64,000 nt of DNA from positions 1 to 64,000 of the forward strand of contig MEDY01000127.1 in assembly GCA_001724265.1 (NCBI GenBank), written 5' to 3'. Below are positions 34,601-46,537 of this stretch, one piece after another. Below the pieces are notes generated by a model. That model was not told the DNA's origin and did not search any database. It saw nothing but the letters and a program-made list of their open reading frames with translations. Origin of the DNA: Rhizaria sp. SCN 62-66. Taxonomy: Eukaryota; Rhizaria, unplaced. Both the position numbers and the translations under genes were made by a program. Each line of letters begins with the position of its first letter. The first letter of the stretch is position 1.

Positions 34601-37600
34601 AGTGCTGCTGCCGCCGCTGGTGTAAGAACCCGGGGTACTTAGACTGCCGCTGCTGCCGCTAACGCCGCGCTTCTTGGACTTCCGCTTGCCAGTCTCACTG
34701 TTAGCAGCGTTGTCATCGTCGTTTTCACCACGACTCTTGCTGCTGCTGCTGCTGCTGCTTGCCTCAGTGGGAACGGGGATCGCACTCTTCAGAGCCCCAT
34801 TGCCTCCAAGCGTCGGGCCATTCGCCGCGTTCGCCGCCGCTGACGAAGTCATGTTGACGTCCGTCTCCGGCGAGAACTGGATGCTGCTCAGAGGCACGGG
34901 CGCGCGCACGGGCAGCGGACCCCTGGGGATGTTGCTGTCAGCGGCGGCAAACGCGCCCGCCAGTGTTGTTGTCGTTGCTGTTGTTGTCGTCGCAACCGGC
35001 GTCTCGCCGTCGTCATCCATAGCCGTTGTTGCCGCCGCTGCTGCTGCGGCGGCGGCAGTCGCTGTTGCAGTGACGGTAGCGGCGAGGTGCGACGGCGGGA
35101 AGCGCGCGAAGGTTTGCGTGTGCGCGTTGGCACCGCCCAGCTGCGCGAACTGAGCCAAGTCACGGCCGGTGCCGACGGCCACGAGCTCCGCCAGCTTGAC
35201 CGCACTGTTGCTGCTTGTGACGGCGCCAGCTCTATCGTACGTGTTACTTTCAGTCTTGAAGGAGATACCATCGTTCTCGATGACGGAGTTGTTGTGGATG
35301 TTGCGATTCTTCGCAAGGGTGAAGCCAGTCGCCGCGACTGCAATTGGCACAGTCGTCGCTGCTGCTTCCAAGCACTTGGCCTGTTCGGGATACTTAGACT
35401 GCTCTAAGTACAGCGCTGTGGTGACGGGCGGAGGATACGCCGCAATCAATGCGCGTGTATCAAAGCTAAGCCGCTCCGCCGCAGCGGCAGAGAGACGCGG
35501 AAGTCTCGCCGCGACCGCGAGCGGGGGACCGTGGGTAGTCACGCGTGCCGCAGTCATCGCGACCACAGGGGGGATGATGCCACTAGTACTGCCTGTGACA
35601 CTGGAACCGGAGCCGGTGCTCGAGCTAGTCAGGGTATTGAGATGGTCCGAGGAGCCGGTGGTCGTGTAAGGGGCGAGCGAGAGGTCTAAGTACGGCTTAT
35701 GCGGCCCGGCGAACACACTGGGGCCAGTGCGCGCCGCCGCCGCCGTGCTGGCAAAGGAAAACCCCGAGCCCGGAGCGTTGCTGGCGCCGCTCATCGAGCG
35801 TGAGGACGGGGACTGCGGCGCGTTCGCGAGATCAGGGTTAGAAGGGTACACGGGGGAAAACGCGCCCTTTTGCTTCGCACTACTCTCTTCGCCACCGTCG
35901 TCATCAACATCGCCAGCGTTGTGGTCGCCCTTGCCGGTGTTGTAGCCAGTAGTCGAGAGCGTGCGCAGTGCGCCCAAAGGCAGCTGCGCCGTTGACAACC
36001 GCAGCCCGCCAACGCCAAGTGGACTGGCCACGATCTTGGCACTGGTCGCGAGCGCCGCATCAGGGTCTTTCTAACCCCTTTCAGTGCGCGCGACACTGTT
36101 CTTGATCTCCGCGCCCCGCTGAACGTTCGCGTTGCCCACTGCAGCGAGGTTGCGGAGACTGTGGCCTTCCGTCTTCACGCTGGAATTGCTCCCAGCGCTG
36201 CTGCTGCTGCTGCTGCTGTTGTGATAAGCCGCGGCGTACTGCTTGGGCAGGTGTTTCTGTGTCGCCTTCTCCAGCACCGTGTTGAACGCACCCGCAAACA
36301 TATCCTCGTGCCCGGCCTCGATCGCGCCCGCGGCGACCGCGACTGACACAGCCGTATTGACCAGCGCCGAGTGATTGACCCCATGACCATGACTGTGAGC
36401 GGCTGACACAGCAGCAACGGCCGAGGGAGCCGGAACCGTAGCCGGGGCAGAGGGCCGGATTGTCGAGGCAAGCGCTCGCGCGTTGGCGTTGAGGTACCGT
36501 TCGACGCGGCCACTGATTGCGCGCTGTGTCATCCGTCCCTTAACGCCGCCCTTGGAGAGACTCGCACTGGACGCGACGCCGCACGCACCGCCGGGGTGGC
36601 AGTCGTCGTCGCCGGCGGCGGCAGCGGTGGCGGCGGCGGCGGTGGACTGGGACAGCAGCAGCGCGGCGGCGGTGATCAGGGTGCCGAAAGGCAGCGGCAG
36701 CGGCACTGCGCTTGACGCAGCGGTACTCGCACTGGTACTGGTATTACTCGCACCGTCACTTGAGGGAGCGCCGGCGTGAGAGGCCCGAGAGCGCTTGACG
36801 TTGGCCGTATTACCACCGCCACTGTCATGGTCGACGTTGTCGAAGTCAGGGCTGTCGTCGCCGTCCGCAATCGCACGGAGAGACGACGGTGACGATGACG
36901 ACGAAGACCGTTTCACTTGTCCCTGAGCAGCTGCCGCCGTGACAGACCGTGCGTCTCCCTCCTGAAAGCCGTCACCGGGCGGCGCAGCAAGGAAGGGGAC
37001 GGGGGGCGGGGGCTTGCGCGCCGAGCTACGACCGCCGCCGCCGCTGCGGTTCGCATCAGCATTCGAACTCGCACTTGGAGTGTTGGTTGAGCTGTTGTGT
37101 GCGTTGGCGGGGCTGTTTGAGTCGAGGATTGGGGTCAGACTGCGGCGCACAGTCGCCGAAAACGGACTGTTCCCCTTCACAATACCACCTTCACCAGCGG
37201 CATTGCCTGTGTTCGCGTTTCTGTTGTTTCTGCCGTTGCTGATGTTATCGCTGTTGATGGAGGAAGAGGAGGCGGGTGCAGAGGAGGCGAGACTGCCGGT
37301 GCGCGTCGAGAGATTGTGGTAGTTAGGAGACAGAGGCATCAGCGCGGGGCCAGCGGCGCGGCGCACGGGGGACAAGCGCGCGAGGAGGTTCTGCCTGCGG
37401 CTTGGGGTGCCAGGGGTCGCGGCAGCAGCTGTTGCATTGACAGGAGCGTTAACAGTAGCGTCTGCTGCGGTTTCAGCATCTGCTGCTGCCGATGTGGGGG
37501 CGGTAGCGCGGGAAGACGCTGGGGTGTTTGGAGCACTAGCCCGTGCGGCAGAAGTGCGCGCGGGGGAGCCGGGGGGCGATTGGCCAGGCGTGCCTGGCAT
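31682..37600 (-). CDS. ORC2: Origin recognition complex subunit 2 (ORC2), one in-frame TAG
   Basis: Subunit of the ORC ring that marks replication origins and loads MCM. Single exon, 1972 aa, start ATG 37600-37598, TAA stop. Human ORC2 is about 577 aa. Residues 1-1060 are low-complexity Ser/Ala/Asn/Pro. The ORC2 core begins near 1065: RQRYPVWAASLKSGGAHLLL, HGVGSKYHLVEEF, VVSVKGYSQEMTGKKLLNVI. It resumes after an insertion of several hundred residues with LPPRLTVIVHSIDR, RWWCEHTPTFEPYVKE and LTSLTTNHKAVLNILARAQ. The C-terminal winged helix is FRGLSFAVWLERAYAELVVN to RDLFSVPHPKDVVKREI. TAG occupies residue 510 (36073-36071) in the disordered N-terminal part; the frame is otherwise continuous. 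ORC4 was considered and rejected. Confidence 0.9.
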
Positions 37601-38055
37601 CGCAGGGCTTCGAAAGAGTGAAAGAGAGTGAAGGCAACGGACGGGTGAGAAAGTGTGGGAAATAGACAGAATATATCACGAGTTAAGAAAATGATAGTTT
37701 GTGTTTATAATGTAACGGGTCAAATGACGCCACAAAATCTTAGTTTAGTTGCTATTGACGATCTAATTACGACATGGTAGACGTGTGTTGAGTGCGGAGT
37801 TGGGCGGCCGAGGAAAGAGCCGTTCGGCCGCTGCGAGCTTCCCGCCCACGACCTCGAAAATGTTTCACTTATATCTAGCGATATGATCGTGCGGTTGCGA
37901 CGCCGGGCAACATCAAATACTAGTTATTTGAATTGTTGTATTATTTCAATTTCTAATCCCACTTGAACCCCTCTGTCTTTCCCAGCTTCCCGTTTCTTTC
38001 TCGTCTCTCGTCCCTATCTCCAGCAGCAACCAACGCTTGCTTCAACGCGCTCGCA
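37601..38055. promoter_or_regulatory. Divergent spacer between ORC2 and RAD1
   Basis: 455 bp between the ORC2 and RAD1 start codons, so two replication and checkpoint genes may share a bidirectional promoter. The middle is AT-rich and the RAD1 side is pyrimidine-rich (about 37965-38035). An acceptor-like TATCTCCAG about 30 nt before the RAD1 ATG could end a 5' UTR intron. Confidence 0.4.
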
Positions 38056-39982
38056 ATGAGTGCCAGCGTTCGTCAACAAGGCACCGCCAGGCCCATGGCC
38101 ATGGGGTCTCCGACTTCAGACACGGTATGTCGCGTTTTATCCTCTTGCCTGTTTGTTTTCGCACTCTACTCTCTGCTTCAAAGCTCACCACCTCGCTTCG
38201 TTCGTGCGCACACTCGCCTCGCTCTTGCACCCCCCATCTCAGCAGCCTCCACTGCCGCTGTTCTCAGCCCGCCTCCCCGCCGTCGGCATCTTACGCGAGA
38301 TCCTTACCGCGATCCCGACGCTTCGCACCACGCGCATTCGCGCCACGGTGCAGCCCAGCGGCTTGACTCTGGAGTCGTTCTTCTCTGAGTCGCTCACTGC
38401 TGGCGCGTTTTTCCCCATCTCCGCCTTTTCGGACTATAAACTGCTCGGAAACGGAGCGACCTTCACAATCAACGCGGCTGATCTCCTTGCCTCACTTAAA
38501 GTACGAGTTTTGCGTTATTATACTTTGCCTATGACCGGTTTACGTTTCTTTGCTTCGTGTTTTCTGACAACCACCACAAATCTCATTATCTTACTCATAC
38601 GTTTTTTACTATGTTACGCTGACATACGTAGGTCGTGATGCCCATCACAATCCCCCAGTCCACCCTATCCCGCAGCTCCCGCGCCTCGAACGCGTACTCT
38701 GACAACAACAACTCCGTTCAGTCAACCTCGTTGATTCCGTTAGAGCTGTCGTACGCTTGCGAAGGGGCGCCCCTCAAGCTCGTCATGGCGCAGTACGCAA
38801 CAGGATATATATCGTTCCCATGTCAACCTTTCAAGTTAAAAACGAACTATAATATGAATTTAGTTTGCTTTCACTCTTAAATTTGTTTTTGTTCTCATCA
38901 TATTTCATCTTTGTCTTCAAACGCTCATTTTTAGCCCTGACTCGCCGCACAAGACGTCTATCACGATCGCCACCCTCTGCCTCACCGACACGGAGCACGG
39001 CAAGGCGAGCGGCCTCTTCGATTCCAACGACGACGAGGACGATCCCAATAGCAACAACAAGAAGGGCGTTGCCAACGCCACCGCTGCCGCTGCCGCCGCC
39101 GCCGCTGAAGGCAAGGACGATGACAACGCAGCATCCACGACCTCATTGCATAACGGCGATCACGACGGCGCTTTCGCCGACTCAGCGACCGCGTTCAAGG
39201 CGAGCATGCGGCTCGACCCCGCGACCTTGCGCGAAGCGTTGCTGGATCTCGAATGTGACGCCACGGGCAAGTTCGCCATGATGGAGATCTCGCCCGCCGC
39301 AGAGGGGAATGTACGTTATTATAAGTATCAGTGAACACATTGATGTGATATACTTTGGGCGAGTTTGCGACCTTGCTACTGTGACACTTTTTTGACTGAT
39401 TTTGTGTTTTCTTCTTTCAACTCGGACACACTGTTTCTCAATCTTTCGCACACACTCACACTCACGCATGCTGCTTTTACGATGATTTTTTCTTGTGTGT
39501 GTGTGTTTATGCCATTATAGTCCGCGCTGTGTTTCTCGCACAGCGACTCTAGCGGCGTGAAGCGCCACATCCAGTACCCTTCCTCTGTGGAACTCGTGGG
39601 TACGCATGGCCGGGCGCGCGTGGGGTGCCGCTTCGCGTGCCAGGAACCCGTGGCGGCCATCTACGCTCTCGGCGACCTCCGTGTGCTTGCGAAGCGCATG
39701 ATTCGCGCCGCCCCCGCACCCTACGCCTCCGCGATCACCACAGCGCGGAGTGCTGGTAATAGCTACAGTGGGATGGTGCGGGTGACCGTGGGCGGCAACG
39801 GCGTACTGCGGGTGCGCACGATGGTCCCCACGCAGGGCCGGTACCGCGGCGGCGGCGGCCAGGGGGGCGCGGACGGTGGTGTCGACTCGACAGCAGCGGC
39901 GGCCATGGGCTTGACTGATATGATCAGGATTGAGTATCTGCTTAAGGCACAGGAGGAGACGGAGGAGCTCTACGGCGTCTAA
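38056..39982 (+). CDS. RAD1: RAD1 checkpoint clamp subunit (9-1-1), five exons
   Basis: Subunit of the RAD9-RAD1-HUS1 ring loaded at damaged DNA to activate ATR signalling and to recruit translesion polymerases. Exons are 38056-38124, 38243-38500, 38632-38792, 38935-39310 and 39521-39982, giving 441 aa and a TAA stop; all junctions keep frame. Donors are GTATGT, GTACGA, GTACGC and GTACGT. Family features: LFSARLPAVGILREILTAI (first clamp helix), ATFTINAADLLASL, a second-half block RLDPATLREALLDLECDAT followed by KFAMMEISPAAEGN and KRHIQYP, and a C-terminal strand set ending IRIEYLLKAQEETEE. Acidic and Asn/Ala insertions near 195-225 lengthen it relative to human RAD1 (282 aa). No in-frame TAG. 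Confidence 0.87.
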
Positions 39983-40803
39983 ACACGTGCAACCACAGCT
40001 TCCTAGCCGTCACAACAACTACAGCGTTCTCGCCAGTGCATGTTTCTCGCGATAGCCACAGCTGCGGCAAGCTGACGCGTAAAGTAACTTGTCGCAACAG
40101 TGTCGCAACAGTACTTTGTTGTGGGATTAAAGTGGTGCATATTGAGGTTCCAAGCGATTTTTAAAGTTATTTAGATTTCAACAACTGTTATATATTTGAT
40201 TCATGAATAAACTACGGAATTAGTTCGGAGATTTTCTTGTTATATCGCTGTGCCGGCTCTCGGTCGCCCGACTTAAACGACTCACTGTCGGCGAAGGGCT
40301 AGAACGCGGGGCACTCGCAGTATGGAGTCAGAAAAACGACAGGCAGCGCTTCACCCGTGCAGAAGCAATCACTACAACTGTTGTTGGCAGCCTATTTTTT
40401 TTTGCAACAGCCGCTGTTGCAACCATGATGAGCAACTTTGTTACGCGTGACGCAACTTTGATGACGTCAAGTTTTCGCCAGATTTAAGTGCGATATATAG
40501 CGATTTCAAGTAATTCTACAAGTGTTTTGAATAATAAAAACAGCTCGATATATGATCTACAAAAATAGGCTTATTATGCTTTTGGTTGAAGGATATAAAC
40601 CTTCAAGTGTAAATCTGACCACATATGACATCTGACACCCTGCCAGCTGCCAGCTAAGCAAGGGACGTAAGGCTTGCAACAAAAGATCTGATGTGCATCA
40701 CAAGCTCCGTTAAATGATTCATGCCCGACGGAAGACATTAATATTTGGCATTAACACGTACATATTTTAACGAAACACCTTCTTTGTTTGATATTATAGC
40801 AGG
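39983..40803. promoter_or_regulatory. Spacer between RAD1 and the TMX-like gene
   Basis: About 820 bp, AT-rich, with several GCAACAG/CTGTTGC words (40092-40110 and 40402-40422), TGACGTCA at 40462-40469 and TATATA near 40493. A YAG acceptor (TATTATAG, ending 40799) lies 4 nt before the next start codon, so the downstream gene probably has a 5' UTR intron or a trans-splice site. No coding sequence is seen. Confidence 0.4.
40402..40422. repeat. Perfect inverted repeat TTGCAACAG-ccg-CTGTTGCAA
   Basis: Nine-base arms with a 3-base spacer, in a non-coding spacer about 380 bp upstream of a start codon. The half-word GCAACAG also occurs directly repeated at 40093-40110. It could be a binding site for a dimeric regulator or form a hairpin in a transcript. 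Confidence 0.5.
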
Positions 40804-42337
40804 ATGGCAGGTCTTGTTCGAGTCCGTTGGGCTCGCTTGGCGACTGCACCCTTCGTCCTCCTCTGCCTCTGCCTCGCCGTGCTCTCTCTGTCTCTTGCTG
40901 CCACTGCGACTGCGGAGCCCAACACCCATTACGTGCGCGTTAACGGCGACGGCAGCGTGAAGCCCGCCGACCTCAGCGCACGCAACGCTGCCAGAGACGG
41001 CGCGCCTGATACCCCTGAGCGCCCCGCTCATGGTTCCGCCTCCGCTGCCGCTGCCTCCGCCGCCGCCGCTGCGGGCTACTCCGGTCGCGTCCCCTCCTCC
41101 ACCGGCTCCTCCGCAGCGAGCCAGAACAGCAAGAACAGCAACAACAAGCGCGCTGGCACCAGCTACGACAGCTCTATTGGCGGCGATGTAACTGCAACTG
41201 CTTCTGCTGATGACGACGAGTTCGCTGACACCGCGTTTAGCACCAACGTCGGCTGGAACGTCCACCGCCTGACCGACGCCGACTTCGACGTGCGCACCAA
41301 CTGGCGCGGCGACGCCCCTGTAGCCGCGGTGGGGTATGACAGCGACCGTGAGCACCGCCGCAACTGGCTGCTGGCCTTCACGGCGCCCTGGTGCGGGCAC
41401 TGCAAAACGCTCAAGCCTATCCTCAGCGACGTCGCGGATGCGCTCAAACGTACGATATACGCTCTAGAGAACGAGAAAATAGTGTATTGTATACTTCTAT
41501 GCCTTGATTATGTAAATTTAGCTTGTTATTTGTTACTGTTATGATTTAGACACTCATGCAAACTTTGGACACTTTTGCTGTTTGCTTTCTGTCATCATTA
41601 GCGCAAGGCATCAACGTCGCCGAGATCAGCTCCGAGGACTCCCCCGCTCTGCTCTCGCGCTTTTCCGTTGAGGGCTACCCCACTCTCATCTACATCTCGC
41701 AGCCCGCAACCAACAGCCACAACGCCGACACCAGCAATGCTCCGAGCGCCAAGGCCGCTGCGAAGCTCGCAATGATGCACGAGTACCCGGCCAACAAGCA
41801 GCGCAGCTTCCGCGAGTTGACCGCGTTTGCCACGGGCGGCTTCGCTGAGTCAGCGGCCAAGCCCATCCCGGCGCTGCCGTCGTTCCTGACCGTGCTCTTC
41901 GCAGAGGTCAAGCAGGCCACAGACGACATTTCCGTACGTTAGTGTTAATCTTCAGGAAGAAGCCTTGCCAAAATGATCCAACTTGTATTATAGTATATTT
42001 TCATTGTTTTGTATCTGATATCCGAATTTTGCAGTCTATAGTTCTTATATTCGAGCTTTAAACGCGTTTTTCGTCGCTTGCTTAGAGTTTGATGCTTGGT
42101 CGCCCGGACTTGGCTCTGTTCTACCTTTTGACCGGCGTTGTCATCGGTGTCATGCTCTCGACCCTGCTCTTTACGCACTGCATTGCGGGCCACTCTGCCA
42201 AGATGCTTGCTGACTCAGCGGCGGGTGCGCGCGCGATCGCTAAGCTGCCCACAGTCACTGGTGCCGCTACGAACAGTGGTGGCGCTGCGGCTGTGCCAGC
42301 GCCTGTTGCTGTCAAGCCCGCAAAGAAGTCCGATTGA
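40804..42337 (+). CDS. TMX/PDI-like membrane thioredoxin of the ER, three exons
   Basis: Thiol-disulfide oxidoreductase of the secretory pathway. Exons are 40804-41449, 41602-41933 and 42086-42337, giving 409 aa and a TGA stop. Introns begin GTACGA and GTACGT and end TAG. A signal peptide is clear (hydrophobic core FVLLCLCLAVLSLSLAA, residues 18-34). An Ala/Ser-rich stretch precedes a thioredoxin fold with active site WCGHCK (~199) and cis-proline motif EGYPTLIYIS (~240). A C-terminal membrane helix (LALFYLLTGVVIGVMLSTLL, ~336-355) precedes a cytosolic tail ending KKSD, a dilysine KKxx-type ER retrieval signal. The domain order matches type I TMX proteins; the exact subtype is not assignable. 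Confidence 0.88.
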
Positions 42338-42619
42338 TCGAATCTAATCACGAATCTTCGCAAAAATATGCAGAATTTAGTGCTTGTGTCTGAATTAGTG
42401 TTGGTTTATCTTATTTGTTTTAGTGTCATCAAAGTATGTTGGCCAGGTTTAGAGAGTAGAGATGGCCATAATACATCAAATATTGGTAGGAATAGTTTTT
42501 GTAGATGTATTTCATTAATCTTTTTTACTGGATTGCGAGTTTAATCACACAATGTGCTGTTGACTAATTATTCTTTTCTATGTAAACACGGCGACGCATC
42601 AAACATGGTGTTGAGGCAC

Positions 42620-45600
42620 TTAGCGCAGCAGGTTGATAAGATCAGCTGGCAAGTCTAGCCCCAGCAGCTGCTGCTTCAGCTCTTGCAGCCCTTGCTGCTG
42701 CTGTCCCGGGCTCTGTTGCTGTTGCTGCAGTGATCTCAACGATGACGTTTCGTCACTGGGGACCGTGGGCAGCGGCAGCCCCGGCATGGCTGAGATCGGC
42801 GACGGCACAGTACCTGTGGCACCTGTGGCGCCCACGGTCATCTTGGCATCGGGACTCGTCGCGGAACCCGAGCCAGGCAGAGTCCCCGTGCTGCTCACGG
42901 TCACCCCGCGGGATCCATGCTGCGTGATCCCACTGGGTGTCTTGACCACGTCCCCGTCGTCATTGTTGTTCTTGTTGTGATCGCGGATGTGAAGAGTGTT
43001 ATAGTTCTCCGGACTCGCCACAGGGGGGGCCGTAACTGTAATCACGGCCGCGTCAGCCTTGCCCGCGCCCGCATCGCCGTTGCCCGCGCCCGCATTGCCG
43101 CTGCCGGCGTCGTCGCTGTTGCGCGACCCCGACCCAGGGGACGTGATGCTGTGGGCTGAGGCGAGAGTCGCCGTCGGAACTGGCGGCAGCGGCAGCGGCA
43201 GCGAAGGGGACTGTGACAGCGAAGGCCGCCGCAGTCCGGGCGGCTTAACCGGGGTACTCACATTCGAGCTGCTGCCACCACTTACACTTAACACGCCAGA
43301 TGTGAGTACTCTCGACGGCACTCTCGGCGTCACAACAACATTGCCAGCATTCATGTTAGCGCCCACGTTGCTGTTGACATTGTTGTTGTTGATGCTGTTG
43401 ATGCTGTGAGGCTCGTGTTGTTGTTTCGCGCCACTGATCTCGGCCTGGTACTGCCGCTGCTTCATCCCAAACTCCTTCTCGCGCTTCACCGCGGCCGCCA
43501 CGGCCCTCGCTGCGGCCAATACCTCCGCTTTCGTCCCCAATGACTGCGGAGCACCGGGCACATCGCACACGCTGCCGCGCGACACGGCAAACACGCCCGG
43601 GATAGAAGGATTACTCCCAGCGTCACCGCGGATATCGTTGTCGTTCTTTGACAGGGTCGCGGCGGAGAGCGCGGCCGTGGGGTCAAACGCGGCCGCTGCG
43701 GAAGTTACACCGTCACCAAACATCGAAGTTAAGCCGCGGGACCCGTTGTCAAAGGCACTACTGGTGGCGGATGGTGGTGGCAAGATACCGAGCGAGATCA
43801 ACGCCTCAGTGTTTGCGCAGAGTGTCGCCGACAGACCACTTGGAGCTGGGTTCAAAGAGCTGTTGTAGCTCGAACTCACCGGCGTCTTGATATTGTTTTT
43901 GTTCCCACTGTTTACGTCCATGATCATCATACTTACATTGCTGCCGTTCTTAGGCTTGCGTGGCGTCGAAGTGGCGGATGGCTTCGTCTCTGCGCCAGGA
44001 CCGTCAACAGCATCATCAGCATCAGCAGCCTTTGTATGATCGATTAAACCAACGCCACGCGTCGCGTTGTATCCGCCGCTGCCGCCAGACGGCTGATGCT
44101 GCTGCTGCCGTTGCTTTACAGGCGTGCTCTGCACACTCGCATTCCCCACCGCACTGTTCACGGTACTAGCATTCGCATTGACGTTGGCGTTGTTGATGAC
44201 GGTCGACAGAGACAGGTTATGCGCGGTATTGTTGTTCAACACACGCGCAATGATGTCCTGTGTACTCTCACCTTTTGCATTCACCAGTGCGCTGTCGATG
44301 GCTCTCGCGATCGCAGCTACCGTCCTCGGTGACAGCTGCTGCTGCTGCGTTCCAGAGTGACCGTAAGCAGAGTGAGAGTGACCGTGGGCGTCGGCCGATA
44401 CGTGACCGTGGGTCGCCGTGTAGCTGGGGTCGTTGAGAATGCTGTTTGCGCTGTTGTTGGTGTGCGAGAGCGCTGATGTAATGAACGACAGCAGCGCAGG
44501 GTGACTGCTGTACAGCAGCTGCAACCGTGACGGCAAGAGCGCTTGCGCCTCTGTCTCGGCCTCGGCTCCGGCGGACTCGACCTTCGCTTCAGTCTCAGTC
44601 TCCAGAACAGGGTTATCGAGCGGCTTAGGCGTTCGCGCACTGGTGGTTGAGGTCGACGCTGTCACAATCACGGTGCCGGGGGCCTTCGTCGCAGCGCCAG
44701 CCGCCACACGGGGCGACTGGTGACCGTGAGCATCAGCGGGGTGGCCGGGACTGCTGCTCGCAATAGGGCTCGAGGTGGGTCTGTGCACCACACGCGTCTG
44801 CAACTGCGGCGGCGAGTCCCCGTGACCGTGAGCAGCATGGGTTCCCGCACCCGCACCCATGCCAGCGCCAGTGCCGCCCGCAATGACAGGAGCAGCGGCC
44901 GCATTGAGCGGGCTCGTGCACGGGCTCGGACCGAGGATGGTGGTGTCGCCGCCGTTGCTCAAGTCGCCAGCGAGACTGCTATCGCTGTGCGCATTAGGGT
45001 TCACACCGATGTAGCGATTCGCGTCATTGTTGTTATTGGCGTTGTTGTTGTTGTTGTAGTTGTTATAGTTGGAGTGAAATGGCATGATATGCGTGCCCTT
45101 GTTATCCGTCCACACCGTCGTCGCCCCTCCTACAGTTCCGGCGCCGCCCACGGTCCCAGTGCCGCCGACAGTGGTACTTAGACTCGCAGAGGGATCTAAG
45201 TGGCCGCCGCCATGCTGCTGGTCTAAGTACCTCTGTGCCGCGGGTCTCAGTGGTTCCGCGTGTGTTCCTCCAAGGTACTTACTCACGAGCGCGCGCGGGA
45301 ACGATGTAAGGGGTTCTCCGCCGTTGGCTGAGGAGGATGTAAGTGCCTGGCCCGATGTAAGGGGCGGGAACGAGGCGAGCGAGGGAGGGGACGGGGGACC
45401 GTAGGTGCTTTCGTTGATCGCCGATGATGCTGTCGCATAAGGCGGCCTCTGGTGGTGGCTGTGGGCGTCAGCATAGTGACTGTGGACAGCGGCATCGCGA
45501 CGGTGACCAGGAGCGGGAGGATGACTGTTAGCAGCAACGGGAGCAGGGGCGTAACTCGGCTGCGCAGTGTAGGTGCTCGGGGGGTGGCTGTGGGCAGCGT

Positions 45601-46537
45601 TGTGACTGCGAGACGAATAGTTCGCATAGTTCGAGCGTAGCGGCATTAACGACGGCCCTTTGCTGCTGCTGCTGCTGCTGTTACTCTTATTCTTGCTCTT
45701 GCTACCACTGTCGCGACCGCCACCGCTGCTGCTGCTGCTGCTGTTGTAGTTGATGCTCGGGCTACTGTAGAAGTTGCTGTTGCTGTTACTGCTATAAGGC
45801 TTGCCACTGCTGCTGCCGTTGCTAACCAACGGCATTAGCCTCGGCTGCTGCTGTTGCTGCTGCGGCTGAGGCCGGCTGTGCCCCTGAGCAGGAAAGGGGA
45901 CATACGCAGAGCTAAGACCGGCATTAACGTTCACATAGGAGTTAGCATACGTCGGGCTAGTGCTGCTGCTACTGCTGCTGCTGGTGTTGTAGTTGGTGTT
46001 GCTGCTGTCATTATAAATATAGTTGGTGTTATGGTTGGTGAGTCTCGGCGGGGTGACTTCGCGAGGCCTCAGCCTCTTTTGCAGCTGCTGCTGCTGCGGC
46101 TGCTAGCTCGCATGGATGCTGTTGTTATCGCTGTCGCTGTGGTGATCAGACCCCGCCGCAGCAGCAGCCGCAGCCGTAATAGTCGCAGTTGCAGCGTTGG
46201 TAGTCCTAGCGGTGACAGGTACACTGGGCACAACGACGGAGGCGGGTGTTGCGAGGATGTACCGCTGCGACGGCGACAGCGGCGGTTGCACGGTGTACGC
46301 TGCAAACGGCTGCTGCGCGCTGAACGCGCTGGGAGCGGGGGCAAGAGCTGAGACCGAGGCTGAGACGGAGGCGGGCGCAACAGCAGGGGCAGCAGCGGGC
46401 GCGGGGGCAGCGAAGGCGTGGATGCCGGTGCCGGTGTCCCAGCCGTTCGAGTTCCCGGCTGCAAACCCGTGCGTGCGCGCAGGGGATGCGGCGTGCGCGG
46501 GGTTGTGGGGTGATAACCCGCCCGCGTGTGCCATCAT
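42620..46537 (-). CDS. Low-complexity Ser/Asn/Gln/Gly protein, one in-frame TAG, unknown
   Basis: Single exon, 1305 aa, start ATG 46537-46535 (a second ATG follows immediately), TAA stop. Not recognised. Most of it is Ser, Asn, Gly, Gln and His tracts. TAG is residue 145 (46105-46103), directly followed by Gln-rich sequence (QPQQQQLQ). Features in order: a [LI]MP[LF]xSN motif repeated three times (about residues 215-455); His-rich AHGH motifs; a possibly folded helix near 745-785 (LSPRTVAAIARAIDSALV then STQDIIARVL); and a Leu-rich C-terminus (LLGLDLPADLINLLR). It could be an RNA-granule or transcription-type disordered protein, but nothing proves that. Antisense frames are also long because of the triplet repeats. 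Confidence 0.7.

Noticed and set aside
31682-37600. Assignment as ORC4
   Set aside because: No Walker A/B ATPase motifs are visible. The HGVGSKYHLVEEF, SIDR, WWCEHTPTFEPY and GLSF-winged-helix blocks correspond to ORC2.
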